The notes beneath the pieces are model-generated. The model saw only the letters and a list, made by a program, of their open reading frames with translations, searched no databases and was not told the DNA's origin. DNA of 64,000 nucleotides. It comes from Halobacterium litoreum (GTDB lineage: Archaea > Halobacteriota > Halobacteria > Halobacteriales > Halobacteriaceae). Position 1 is the first letter of the stretch. Every line of letters begins with the position of its first letter. Shown one piece after another: positions 8,651 through 17,669 of the stretch. The position numbers were made by a program, and so were the translations under genes. Where the stretch lies: positions 1,240,001 through 1,304,000 of the forward strand of contig NZ_CP089466.1 of the NCBI RefSeq assembly GCF_021233415.1, in the 5' to 3' direction.

Positions 8651-9589
8651 TCAGTAATCGAGGTCGTCGGTCGTCGCGTCCAACGCGAGCACGAGGCCCG
8701 CGCCCACGACGGCCGCGACGACGAGCGGCGCGACGGTCCCCGCGTTCCACGCGCCGGTCGCATCCGAAATCCGGATTGCGGGCGCCCGGAGCGCGCCAGC
8801 CATCAACGCCACGAGGAACGTCAGCGTCGCCGCGCGGTAGTGTTCGAGCGCCCACTCCACGGCGCGCGCGAACGACAGGATGCCGACGAGTGCGCCCGCC
8901 ATGAACGCCACGAGCGTCGTCACCGGCTCGACGGCGTCCGCGAACTGCGCGTCGAAGATGGCGTCCGTCGCGTCGCTCACGGCGCCCGTCATCACGTCGT
9001 ACTTCCCGACCGTGAGCAGGATGAGCGACCCGGAGACGCCCGGCAACACCATCGCGCAGATGGCGAACGCGCCGACCACGACCATCACCGCGACGCCGCC
9101 CGGCAGCACGTCGGCCTGGGCCTGCCCGCTCAGCAGGAACGCGAACGCGAACCCGAAGACGCCTGCGGCGATGCGGCCCGGCGTGTCGACCTCGACCTCG
9201 CCGACGAGCACGACGACGGACGCCGCGATGAGCCCGAGGAAGAACGCGAACGTCAGCCCCGTGTAGTCGTTGATAGCGACGTGGACGACGTTCGCCACGG
9301 TCACCACCGAGGAGAGCACGCCAACGCCCAACACGAGGAGGAACGGCACCTCCATGTCGGCGAGCGCGCCCGCGAACTCCTCGCGAGCGCTCGCGCTCCC
9401 GAGTCGCGGCACCAACGCCAACAGCGACAGCGCCTCCCGCGGGTCGAGCGCCGCGATGGCGCCGACGAGGCGCTCGTAGATGCCCGTGATGAGCGCGATG
9501 GTTCCGCCGGAGACGCCGGGAACCGCGTCGGCCGCGCCCATCGCCGCACCCTTCAGGTAGACCGCGACCCAGTCGCGCGCCGACGTCAT
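8651..9589 (-). CDS. DUF368 membrane protein, candidate polyprenyl-phosphate translocase
   Basis: A 312-aa polytopic protein of the DUF368 family. Two copies of the family hallmark are visible: ADAVPGVSGGT near residue 18 and VLPGVSGSL near residue 180, suggesting an internal repeat with pseudo-symmetry. Bacterial DUF368 proteins (PopT) are implicated in returning undecaprenyl phosphate across the membrane. The gene starts inside the aglB stop codon (ATGA), so in this archaeon the natural inference is recycling of dolichyl phosphate left outside after glycan transfer. That role is inferred from context, not shown. Confidence 0.88.
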   Translation of the reverse strand: MTSARDWVAVYLKGAAMGAADAVPGVSGGTIALITGIYERLVGAIAALDPREALSLLALVPRLGSASAREEFAGALADMEVPFLLVLGVGVLSSVVTVANVVHVAINDYTGLTFAFFLGLIAASVVVLVGEVEVDTPGRIAAGVFGFAFAFLLSGQAQADVLPGGVAVMVVVGAFAICAMVLPGVSGSLILLTVGKYDVMTGAVSDATDAIFDAQFADAVEPVTTLVAFMAGALVGILSFARAVEWALEHYRAATLTFLVALMAGALRAPAIRISDATGAWNAGTVAPLVVAAVVGAGLVLALDATTDDLDY

Positions 9590-12500
9590 CGAGTGCGTCG
9601 AATCGCGACGAGACCAGCCAGCGCGGGCACGGCCGCCGCGGTCGCGCCGGCCCCGTCGAAGCCGTCACTGCCGTCTGCGGACGACTCCTCGGTGGTCTCG
9701 ACCGCCGTCGACGGGTCGACCAGCGACGCGGAGGACGTGTTGTTCTGTGCGCCCTCCGGCCGGTCGACGACGCTGCGTTCGAGGTCCACGGTCACCGTCT
9801 CGTCGGACTGCCCGAGCACCTGCGATTCGGTCACGTCCGCCGTGTCGTTGTACTCCACGACGGTGATGCCGTCAGCGGCCGTCGTGTTCCCGGTCGTGAA
9901 CTCGTAGGGACCAGCGGCGCGCACGGAGACGTTCGTGTACCCCTCGTCGGTCCCGAAGTTCTCGTAGCCCGTCGACGAGTACGGGAGCGTCATCGTGAAC
10001 TCGCCGTCCGGCCCGGTCTCCGCGCGCTGGACGTACGTGAACTGCGGGTGCGAGCCGTCCTGGTTGCTCGTCATCTGCGTCATGTTCAGCGTCACGCGCG
10101 CGGTCACCGTCGTGTTCGCCGGCCCGGTGCCGGTCACCTCGGCGCCCTCCACGCGCTCGAACATCTTGACGGCCATCGGCCGCTGCGGGCCGAGCTGACG
10201 CAGGTAGTTGAACGGCGCGAGGTTGTCGTCGCTCACACCGACGAGCCGGTAGTGCTCCAGGGCCGGCACGTCCTCGGAGGGCAGCGCGCTCGTCCCGCCG
10301 ATCTGGGACGTCGAGTCGTTGGCCACGTACGCCTCCGCTGCGGACATGTTCTCGAACGAGCGCACGTTCGTCGTCGACGAGTCGAAGCTCAGGACTTCCG
10401 CCCCGCTCGGCGTCTGGAGCGTGTCCCGCCAGTCGAAGACGACCGGCTGAGCCTGCTGTGCGCTCCCGTGGTAGCGGTACAGCCGAACCATCATCGACTC
10501 GTAGTACGCCTGGCGTTTCACCAGGGACGCCGACTGGAGCGACTGGTAGTTCGTGATCTGGCTCCCGTCGTACTGGGAGTTGATCGCCTGCCGGTAGAAG
10601 TCGTTCCCGCTCAGCGAGCGCGGGCCGTCGTAGAACTGGATGGGTGCGCCGAACTTCGCGCTCGGGAGCACCATCTGCCAGTCCACGGCGACGTACCGCA
10701 TCTTCGCGTCGTCCTCACTGATTCCGGCCATCACGTCCTCGGCCTGGCTCTCGTTGTCCGCGAGCAGGAAGTTCGCGGCGTTGTCCGCGCCCTGCTGGAA
10801 CGGGTTCGCGTGCGGGACGCGCTCGCCCTCGACCGTAATCCAGTGGCCGTAGTCCCACCACGACATCACGCCGTACGAGCCCGCGGGGTAGTCGTAGTCG
10901 TCGGTCTGCGCGTACGTCCCGTAGTAGTCGAGTTGGTCCGCGTTCCCGGCGCCGCCGTAGTTACCGACCTCCGGCGTGTTCGATTTCATCCACTCCAGGG
11001 CGTCGTCCCACTCGATGACCTCGCCCGGGCTGTTCGACGCGCCGACCGTAATCGCGGACTGCAGCGGGACCTGCTGGCCGTTGTTGTTCGTCAGCCGAAT
11101 CGGACTCGCGCTGTTCGGGTTCGAGTCGTTGTTCGTCGCCTCCGCGACCGCGGGCGCGGCGACCGGCACCAACACGAGCAGGACGGCCATCGTCACCGTC
11201 CCGACCTGGTACCAGCTCACCTCGTCGATGGCCGACGCCGGCCGGTCGAGGGCCAGCACGGAGAGCAACTCGCCGAGCAGGTAGGCGTTCAGCACGACCA
11301 CCGGCACGACGAGGTAGTAGTTGAACCGCACCTGCGTGAACGCCGCCGACGTGATGAACGCACCCCACACCACGACGAGCAACTGCTCTGCGTCACGCTC
11401 CGCCGTCACCGCGACCGCAGTCAGCGTCACCGCGACGATCGCGAGCGCGGTGAGTTGGCCGCCGATACCGAAGATGCCGCCGAGCCACTCGGGGAACTGC
11501 GGCGCCGCGAACACCGTCGCGACCACGACGACCGAGGCCGCAGCGCCGGCGATGCGCTTCACGCTCCCGCTCGCGAGATGCGGACGGAGCAGAATCCACG
11601 CCGCACCGAGCAGTGCAGTGAAGAACGCCAGCCCGTACTCGAGGAAGACCACACCGAACATCCCGAGGCCGTACCGCGACTCGCGAGCGAGGAACGGCTG
11701 TGCCTCACCGATGGTTCGGGTGGCGGCGCCGGAACTGAAGCCGACGAAGCGCAGGAGATTCGTCTCGACGAGTGACCAGAGGCTCGGAAGCGCGACCGAG
11801 ACGACCGCGACGCCCACGACGACCAGCGAAAACACTGCAATCGGGTAGGACGTGGCGTCGAAGTCCTGGGTGTCCCACTGGCGAGCGAGCCACGCGAGGA
11901 ACACCGCGCCGAGGCCGACGCCGAGAGCGGCTATCGGTTGGAGGAGCGAGAACCGGGAGGCAGAGAACTCGAGCGTCGCGAGGGGAACGAACATCAGCAG
12001 ACCGGTCGTCACCGAACTGACCGCGGCGACGACGGCGACGTGGTCCGGGCTGGTCCCGTGGTAGTAGTCGCTCGTCAGCTTCACCAGATAGAAGACGCCG
12101 AAGATGCCGACGAGGAGGACGCCCGGCGGCCACATCCACATGTACGCCGCGGTCGCGACGCCGGCGAGCGCGCTCCAGCCGACGACGCGGCGGAGGCCAG
12201 CGACGTCGCGGTCGAGGAACTGCTCCCAGACTGGCTTCTCGCGCTGAGCGACCGCGAGCGCGACCATCGTCGTGAGGACGGCCACCGCCTGGAACAGCGG
12301 CTCGGCGCCGTTGTGGTCGGCGGCGCCCGCACGCGTTCGAATCAAGAAGTACCCCGGCAGGAGCGCGAGGACGACGGCGGCGAACACGCCGCCGAGGCGG
12401 CCGCCCATGCGCTTCCCGAGGAAGTAGACAGGAACCGCGAGCAGCGCGCCGAAGACAGCGGGCGCGAACACCAGCGTCAACGCGATGGTGTTCTGGGACG

Positions 12501-12849
12501 GGTCGCCCATCCCGACGACGAGCGCCGCCGTCGCCACGATTTGGTCGTACAGCGTCCCGAACTGACCGACGCTCGTCCCCGTCGGGAAGTTCGTCCACGG
12601 GTCGAACGGCATCGTCTGCGGCCAGTGCTGGACCGTGTACATCACCTCCCGGAAGTGGTAGTAAGCGTCGTTCCCCGAGAAGTACACTTCGCCGTCGACG
12701 GTGAAGGCCTTCCACGACTGGACGCGAACCCAGAACATGAACGCCAACACCGCGCCGATAACCGGCACGTGATACCAATCTTCGAGCACGTCGAGGGCCG
12801 AATCGAACGAGATGGAGGACTCCCTCGACGCTTCAGTCTTCTCGCTCAT
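9586..12849 (-). CDS. aglB: Dolichyl-phosphooligosaccharide-protein glycotransferase (oligosaccharyltransferase)
   Basis: A 1087-aa STT3-family enzyme that transfers lipid-linked glycan to Asn in N-X-S/T sequons at the outer membrane face. There is a multi-helix N-terminal half. Motifs seen are a DxD-like SGNDAYYHFR near residue 60, AADHNGAE near 180, the loop motif TRTIGEAQ near 378 and the catalytic WWDYGHW near 663. A C-terminal Ig-like region ends in one hydrophobic segment followed by RRTR. A TATA-like ttattcgc lies about 30 nt upstream of the start on the minus strand. Length is within the haloarchaeal AglB range. It borders the AT-richer glycan island on the right. Confidence 0.96.
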   Translation of the reverse strand: MSEKTEASRESSISFDSALDVLEDWYHVPVIGAVLAFMFWVRVQSWKAFTVDGEVYFSGNDAYYHFREVMYTVQHWPQTMPFDPWTNFPTGTSVGQFGTLYDQIVATAALVVGMGDPSQNTIALTLVFAPAVFGALLAVPVYFLGKRMGGRLGGVFAAVVLALLPGYFLIRTRAGAADHNGAEPLFQAVAVLTTMVALAVAQREKPVWEQFLDRDVAGLRRVVGWSALAGVATAAYMWMWPPGVLLVGIFGVFYLVKLTSDYYHGTSPDHVAVVAAVSSVTTGLLMFVPLATLEFSASRFSLLQPIAALGVGLGAVFLAWLARQWDTQDFDATSYPIAVFSLVVVGVAVVSVALPSLWSLVETNLLRFVGFSSGAATRTIGEAQPFLARESRYGLGMFGVVFLEYGLAFFTALLGAAWILLRPHLASGSVKRIAGAAASVVVVATVFAAPQFPEWLGGIFGIGGQLTALAIVAVTLTAVAVTAERDAEQLLVVVWGAFITSAAFTQVRFNYYLVVPVVVLNAYLLGELLSVLALDRPASAIDEVSWYQVGTVTMAVLLVLVPVAAPAVAEATNNDSNPNSASPIRLTNNNGQQVPLQSAITVGASNSPGEVIEWDDALEWMKSNTPEVGNYGGAGNADQLDYYGTYAQTDDYDYPAGSYGVMSWWDYGHWITVEGERVPHANPFQQGADNAANFLLADNESQAEDVMAGISEDDAKMRYVAVDWQMVLPSAKFGAPIQFYDGPRSLSGNDFYRQAINSQYDGSQITNYQSLQSASLVKRQAYYESMMVRLYRYHGSAQQAQPVVFDWRDTLQTPSGAEVLSFDSSTTNVRSFENMSAAEAYVANDSTSQIGGTSALPSEDVPALEHYRLVGVSDDNLAPFNYLRQLGPQRPMAVKMFERVEGAEVTGTGPANTTVTARVTLNMTQMTSNQDGSHPQFTYVQRAETGPDGEFTMTLPYSSTGYENFGTDEGYTNVSVRAAGPYEFTTGNTTAADGITVVEYNDTADVTESQVLGQSDETVTVDLERSVVDRPEGAQNNTSSASLVDPSTAVETTEESSADGSDGFDGAGATAAAVPALAGLVAIRRTR

Positions 12850-12984
12850 TGCGTGTAGGGACTAATAGAGCGCGAATAAGCCTTGTGAAACCACACGACT
12901 TGCAATTCCGGTGAGGGCCAGCGGCAGCACGGAGGCCTACAGATTAGACTGTCCTCCGGATTGAACCGTCTGCCAACTCATAAT
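12850..12984. other. Junction between aglB and the glycan island
   Basis: This 135-bp gap lies between the aglB start and the rmlB stop, both on the minus strand. It contains the aglB promoter (TATA-like element near 12870-12880). The base composition changes here from GC-rich to AT-richer. No gene, tRNA or repeat is visible. Confidence 0.5.
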
Positions 12985-13932
12985 TTATGCTCCCGACGTT
13001 TCTTCCACCCGGTTTTGTATGTCTTCGACCGTTCGTCGTAGTCCTTCCTCGAAGTCCCATTCTGCTTCCCAACCAAGTGATTCGATTTTGTCTGTAGCGA
13101 GAGCATAGCGTTGGTCGTGTCCGGCGCGGTCCTCGACAAATTCGATTAGATCTTCAGAGGCACCTGTGAGATCGACGATATTTTTGGTGACCTCTAGGTT
13201 TGAACGTTCCACGCCACTCCCTACGTTGTAAATCTCTCCACTACCCCCCTCTCGCAGTACGAGGTCAATTGCCCTACAATTGTCTCGAACGTAAGTCCAT
13301 TCGCGTACGTTTGAACCGTCGCCGTATACTGGGAGCGTCTGGCCAGTCATTGCTCTCGCGATAAATTTTGGAATGAGTTTTTCGCGGTGCTGCCGAGGTC
13401 CGTAGTTGTTTGACGACCTTGTGATTGAGACGGGCAATCCATACGTAGTGTGGTAACTTGAGGCGAGTAGGTCGGCAGACGCCTTAGTCGCGGCGTACGG
13501 ATTCCGAGGACCCAGTCGGTCCCCCTCCTCAAACGTTCCATCTAAAATTTGCCCATAGACCTCATCCGTGGAAATCTGAACAAACCGTTCTATATCAGTT
13601 GAGAGTGCAGCGTCAAGTAGGGTCTGGGTGCCAACAACGTTAGACGCTACGAACGCCTCAGAACTATCAATTGATCTATCAACGTGAGATTCGGCAGCGA
13701 AATTCACAACGGCATCTACATCTTCAATCAGGGTTGATACAAGGGATTCGTTTCGAATATCCCCTTCTACGAATTTGTGTCGTGGATTGTCCATGACCGA
13801 TTCTAAATTCTCGGTGGAACCGGCGTACGTCAGTGCGTCTAGTGTCACTACCTCATCGGTTGTTTCTTCCAGTATGTAGTGAACGAAGTTGGACCCGATG
13901 AATCCGGCTCCTCCAGTGACGAGTATCCTCAT
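12985..13932 (-). CDS. rmlB: dTDP-glucose 4,6-dehydratase
   Basis: A 315-aa extended SDR. It has the N-terminal NAD motif TGGAGFIGSNF, the RmlB active-site segment STDEVYG (Thr-Asp-Glu triad) and YAATK as the Tyr-Lys pair. It makes dTDP-4-keto-6-deoxyglucose from dTDP-glucose, the product of the nearby rmlA. No rmlC or rmlD is visible in the window, so the intermediate probably goes to the DegT aminotransferase rather than to rhamnose. It is convergently flanked by none: all genes from here to 23,219 run on the minus strand. A 5-5-5 inverted repeat (ggtaa/ttacc) lies 24-38 nt upstream of its start. Confidence 0.93.
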   Translation of the reverse strand: MRILVTGGAGFIGSNFVHYILEETTDEVVTLDALTYAGSTENLESVMDNPRHKFVEGDIRNESLVSTLIEDVDAVVNFAAESHVDRSIDSSEAFVASNVVGTQTLLDAALSTDIERFVQISTDEVYGQILDGTFEEGDRLGPRNPYAATKASADLLASSYHTTYGLPVSITRSSNNYGPRQHREKLIPKFIARAMTGQTLPVYGDGSNVREWTYVRDNCRAIDLVLREGGSGEIYNVGSGVERSNLEVTKNIVDLTGASEDLIEFVEDRAGHDQRYALATDKIESLGWEAEWDFEEGLRRTVEDIQNRVEETSGA

Positions 13933-13955
13933 AGTACTCTCGTGGGAGGGACAAC

Positions 13956-13970
13956 GGTAAACCTGTTACC
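13956..13970. promoter_or_regulatory. Inverted repeat in the rmlB promoter
   Basis: GGTAA and TTACC arms separated by 5 bp lie 24-38 nt upstream of the rmlB start, overlapping where the TATA element should be. It could be an operator, but such a short dyad can arise by chance. Confidence 0.3.
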
Positions 13971-14039
13971 AAGTCCTCTGACACCTCTTAGAAACTATTC
14001 CGACCACAAACACCTGAGAGGTCAGTATATTTTATCGAT

Positions 14040-14219
14040 TCACAACTGGTACTTCTCGCAATTCTTGAGGAAGTACGTCTGATCCTCGTCACTGAGGTCA
14101 TCGAACGACAGGATTTCCTCACAACCACTTCTCGGACATTTCATCGTTCTATTGCGCTCTAGAACGTTGGCAGCTACGACCGTTTCGCACGTGGGACACG
14201 TGTGGGTGATTATCTTCAT
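14040..14219 (-). CDS. 59-aa zinc-ribbon protein between rmlA and rmlB
   Basis: A short gene that a length filter would miss. Translation from the ATG at 14219 gives 59 residues with CPTC at 8-11 and CPRSGC at 28-33, a four-Cys treble-clef or zinc-ribbon pattern, then an acidic helix-like tail (FDDLSDEDQTYFL) with one more Cys. It starts 1 nt after the rmlA stop, so it is almost certainly in the same transcript. The role is unknown; possibilities are a small regulator or a subunit that binds a sugar-nucleotide enzyme. The spacing, intact frame and paired cysteines argue for a real protein. Confidence 0.72.
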   Translation of the reverse strand: MKIITHTCPTCETVVAANVLERNRTMKCPRSGCEEILSFDDLSDEDQTYFLKNCEKYQL

Positions 14220-14220
14220 T

Positions 14221-15294
14221 CTATAGATTCAGGCTTGAGTTTTCGCCGACAACCAAGCGGTGACCGTCGGGTAGCAGGCCATCCGAACTTTCGATTTCAG
14301 TTCCGCTGCCCAGCAGACTGTCTACAATTTTTTCGGACGTGGATAGCGTTGAGTCGCCAATAATAACGCTGTTCTCGATATGAGCTCCGTCAACGGTCGT
14401 ATTCGCGCCAATGGACGTATACGGGCCCACATACGTTCCGCTAGTCACTGTTACATTCGCACCAATAGAGACAGGGCCACGAACTACTGCACCACTTTCA
14501 ACCACAGCGCCCTGCTGGAGTTCAATGTCACCAGAAATTTCCGCGCCGTCTCTGATTTCTCCCTGTATCCTACCCGTTTTGTCGTCCAGAACTAAACGAT
14601 TCGCTTCCAGAATATCCGTTGGCTTCCCAGTGTCTTTCCACCAACCACGCACGACGTGTGAATCAATACGCCCTCCATTCTCTAACAGTTCCTGAATGGC
14701 GTCCGTGATTTCTAACTCGCCTCTCCACGACGGCTCAAGTTCTTCGATAACCTCGAAAACTGCGGGCGAGAAAACGTAAACGCCGATGAGCGCGAGATCG
14801 CTAGGGGGGTTCTCGGGCTTCTCAACGAGACGTGTCACTGTTCCCTCCTCATCAACAGCCGCGACGCCGAACTGTTCTGGATTATCGACACTTTGGAGGG
14901 CAATTCCAGCGTCAAAGTCTCCTGACTCGAAACTCTCTACAAGTTCCGAAATACCCTGTTTCAGCATATTGTCCCCCAGGTACATTATAAAGTCATCGTC
15001 CCCAACGAATGCTTGAGCACATCCTGCCGCGTGGGACAATCCCAATGGTTCCCCTTGGAAGATGTACGTTATTTCAACTCCAAACTCGCTTCCGTCGCCA
15101 AGGAAGTCCTGGATCTCTTCGGCGCCTTTTTTACCGAGTACGATTCCAATTTCTTCTATTCCCGCCTCAGCCAAATCCTCCACGGCATACTGGATTACCG
15201 GCTTGTTAGCGACTGGTACGAGCTGCTTAGGTCCAGTATGGGTAATCGGTCGGAGCCTGGTCCCTCTCCCGCCAGATAGTATGACTCCCTTCAT
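14221..15294 (-). CDS. rmlA: Glucose-1-phosphate thymidylyltransferase, long archaeal type
   Basis: A 357-aa nucleotidyltransferase. The N-terminal GILSGGRGTRLRPIT-type signature (here KGVILSGGRGTRLRP) and EKP motif are followed by a C-terminal left-handed beta-helix built of hexapeptide repeats (ISGDIELQQGAVVESGAVV, VSIGANVTVTSG). This two-domain form is usual in archaeal RmlA-like enzymes. It activates glucose-1-phosphate with dTTP, feeding rmlB. A UTP-using enzyme cannot be excluded by sequence alone. The 59-aa zinc-ribbon gene follows within 1 nt. Confidence 0.9.
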   Translation of the reverse strand: MKGVILSGGRGTRLRPITHTGPKQLVPVANKPVIQYAVEDLAEAGIEEIGIVLGKKGAEEIQDFLGDGSEFGVEITYIFQGEPLGLSHAAGCAQAFVGDDDFIMYLGDNMLKQGISELVESFESGDFDAGIALQSVDNPEQFGVAAVDEEGTVTRLVEKPENPPSDLALIGVYVFSPAVFEVIEELEPSWRGELEITDAIQELLENGGRIDSHVVRGWWKDTGKPTDILEANRLVLDDKTGRIQGEIRDGAEISGDIELQQGAVVESGAVVRGPVSIGANVTVTSGTYVGPYTSIGANTTVDGAHIENSVIIGDSTLSTSEKIVDSLLGSGTEIESSDGLLPDGHRLVVGENSSLNL

Positions 15295-15333
15295 CTTGTT
15301 CTTGATTGGGCTTCGTACACCCCCGACAAGGGA

Positions 15334-16467
15334 TTATCGAAGTTCGTCGTAGCGTTGCTCAAGCTTTGGTGCTAGAACACCGATGTCGTGGCGCTCGGCC
15401 ATTCGTTTGACACCAGCACGCCCCATCTCCTCCATTTTTTCAGGATCTGCCGTACACGATGTTAACGCTTCGGACAGTGCAGTAACGTCACCTGGTTCCA
15501 CGAGAATACCGGTTTCACCGTCCTCAACGACGTACGGAATATCCGCGTGAGTCGTGGACACAACCGGTTTGCCGGACGCCTGTGCTTCAAGCAGGACTGT
15601 CGGAGCGCCTCCTTCTGAGTCCCCCGAGTCGGCCAGCTTACTCGGCGCCAGTAAAAGATCGCACTCATGAACTTCCCTCAAGTAGTCGTCGTACTCTAGG
15701 AACCCCGTGAACGTCACACTATCTTCAATGTTCGCATCTCTGGCGATCTTCTGCAGTTGCTTCTGTTTGTAGGTTCCTGGACCACCGACAATCCGCAACT
15801 CTGCATCGTTCCTCTTGAACGCATTTGCAAATGCCTTGATTCCGTCTGGCATTCCCTTTTTCTGGACGAATCGGCCGACCATCAGTACGCGAATACCCCC
15901 GTCTACGTCTGGATACTGCGGTGTGATGCGTGACGTATTGATTGCAATTCGCTGGATTCCTATCTTGGACCTCGGACAGCCCAACTCCTCCACCTTCTCG
16001 GCCATCGCCGGTCCCTCGACGAGTACGAGGTCTCCCTGGTCGAACAGCGTCTGATACTGCTCTCGTGCGTCCGCTTCTTGTTGAACGAAGCGCGAAGCGT
16101 CGTACCCATAGAATGACGTCACTAGCTTCCGATTGTCACGTTGATACGGAGCTAAATCTACGCCCATCGGCCCGAAGTGGGCGTGCATAATATCCGGGTC
16201 TCGTCGCTCCAGCACTCGGGGGTAGTAAGTGTCCCTGATATCCTTGACACCTAACTTGGCGAGAGCCCCATAGGTCCAGAATCGAGGATTCCACCGTGGT
16301 AACTCCATGAAAATCTCTCTTGGGGAGAACTCAAACAGATCCACGTTCTCACTGAACGTCCCACAGACGAACGGCTCATATCGCTCGTGATTAGTAAGGT
16401 ATTGATATATAAACGTCTCTGTGATTGGAAGATAATTTGAAACGAAGTGGCCAACGTCGTTACTCAT
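15334..16467 (-). CDS. Family 4 glycosyltransferase
   Basis: A 377-aa GT-B enzyme. The C-terminal Rossmann domain shows LMVGRFVQKKGMPDGIKAF, and the nucleotide-sugar binding segment SEGGAPTVLLEAQASGKPVVST carries the GT4 Glu-x7-Glu spacing. The N-terminal acceptor domain begins VGHFVSNYLPITETFIYQYL, a form seen in colanic-acid and exopolysaccharide transferases. It probably adds one sugar to the lipid-linked glycan at the cytoplasmic face. Its first 8 bp overlap the end of the aminotransferase gene, indicating an operon. Confidence 0.9.
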   Translation of the reverse strand: MSNDVGHFVSNYLPITETFIYQYLTNHERYEPFVCGTFSENVDLFEFSPREIFMELPRWNPRFWTYGALAKLGVKDIRDTYYPRVLERRDPDIMHAHFGPMGVDLAPYQRDNRKLVTSFYGYDASRFVQQEADAREQYQTLFDQGDLVLVEGPAMAEKVEELGCPRSKIGIQRIAINTSRITPQYPDVDGGIRVLMVGRFVQKKGMPDGIKAFANAFKRNDAELRIVGGPGTYKQKQLQKIARDANIEDSVTFTGFLEYDDYLREVHECDLLLAPSKLADSGDSEGGAPTVLLEAQASGKPVVSTTHADIPYVVEDGETGILVEPGDVTALSEALTSCTADPEKMEEMGRAGVKRMAERHDIGVLAPKLEQRYDELR

Positions 16468-17593
16468 TCGTCGGGTCTCGAAGTGCGTCTACGACGAAAT
16501 CCTGTTCATCGTCCGTCATATATGGATACATCGGAATTGATAGAATACCCTCGTACAGCGTATCCGCGTTGGTGTGCTCTCCAGCCACGTCGTTGTAGTA
16601 CGAGAGTTCGGAGATTGGTGGGTAATGAACGCCTGTGATTATCCCTCTTTCGGAGAGATAGTCGTACAACTCTGCCCGTGTCAATGGGTACTCTCCTTGG
16701 ACTTCGATCACGAAAAGGTGGAAGGCATGTTCGGTGCTTGATTCATTTTCCCCAACCCATTCGAGTCCAGGAATCTTCTGAAGGGCGTCGACGTATCGGT
16801 CTGCAACGTTCCGTCGCGATTCGTTCATTGCGGGAAGCTGCTGGAGCTGACTATTCCCGATGGTCGCCTGAATTTCACTCATTCGGAAATTGAACCCAAG
16901 GCCATCCACGTCGTAGCCCCAGTTGTCCCTCTTCTCGTCGGGGGACTTCGTCTGATGGTGATTTCTGAGCTTTCGGACGTCGGCCGCGATCTCTTCGTCG
17001 TTCGTGACGACCATCCCGCCTTCACCTGTTGTCATGTTCTTCGTCGCATAGAAACTATAGCATCCCGCATCTCCCCACGACCCGACTGGTTTTCCGTCGA
17101 GTGTGGCACCAGGCGCGTGCGCACAGTCCTCGATTACGGCTGCGTCGTGCTCTTCGGCGATGTCCGTGATTTCGGTCATGTTGGCCGGCAAGCCATACAG
17201 GTGAACCGGGATGACAACTGAGACGTCGTGTTCGTCGAGTAGCCGCTGGAGGCTCTCAGTATCCATGTTCCCATTCGAGTTCACGTCACAGAGGACTACC
17301 TCGCCATCGAGTAGTTCGACGACGTTCGCAGTGGCAGAGAAGGTCATCGCCGGAACAACCACTGTATCGCCCGCTTCCACTCCCAGAGCTCGCAGACACG
17401 CGTACAGAGCAGACGTACACGAATTTACTGCAATTCCGTGCTCGCAGCCGTGCGCTTCCGCGAAGGACTCTTCGAACGACCGCGTCTCCGGTCCGAGTGT
17501 GAGCCACCCAGACGCAATGACGTCCCCGATACCCGCGAGGACTTCGTCCCCGATAACGTTCTCGGGCTTGTACAGCGGGACTTCGTCTTCCAT
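16460..17593 (-). CDS. DegT/DnrJ/EryC1/StrS family sugar aminotransferase
   Basis: A PLP-dependent aminotransferase, 377 aa from the ATG that opens MEDEVPLYKPENVIGDEV. That start matches the family pattern (xxPLYKP near the N-terminus); an upstream in-frame ATG at 17689 would add 32 residues and overlap the NUDIX gene by 20 bp. The PLP lysine is in FYATKNMTTGEGG, and the pocket segment EDCAHAPGATLDGKPVG is intact. The likely substrate is dTDP-4-keto-6-deoxyglucose from RmlB or another keto-sugar, giving an amino sugar for the glycan. Donor and regiochemistry cannot be read. Confidence 0.9.
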   Translation of the reverse strand: MEDEVPLYKPENVIGDEVLAGIGDVIASGWLTLGPETRSFEESFAEAHGCEHGIAVNSCTSALYACLRALGVEAGDTVVVPAMTFSATANVVELLDGEVVLCDVNSNGNMDTESLQRLLDEHDVSVVIPVHLYGLPANMTEITDIAEEHDAAVIEDCAHAPGATLDGKPVGSWGDAGCYSFYATKNMTTGEGGMVVTNDEEIAADVRKLRNHHQTKSPDEKRDNWGYDVDGLGFNFRMSEIQATIGNSQLQQLPAMNESRRNVADRYVDALQKIPGLEWVGENESSTEHAFHLFVIEVQGEYPLTRAELYDYLSERGIITGVHYPPISELSYYNDVAGEHTNADTLYEGILSIPMYPYMTDDEQDFVVDALRDPTNE

Positions 17594-17669
17594 GACATAC
17601 GACGATGGGGGGATTTCAATAATGGTTTCGGAGGCCCCGCCGAGAAACCTGAAATCTGCACGTTGAATT

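Noticed and set aside
14380-15352. Several plus-strand frames antisense to rmlA
   Set aside because: They show no recognisable motif, overlap each other, and lie wholly antisense to a strongly supported gene.
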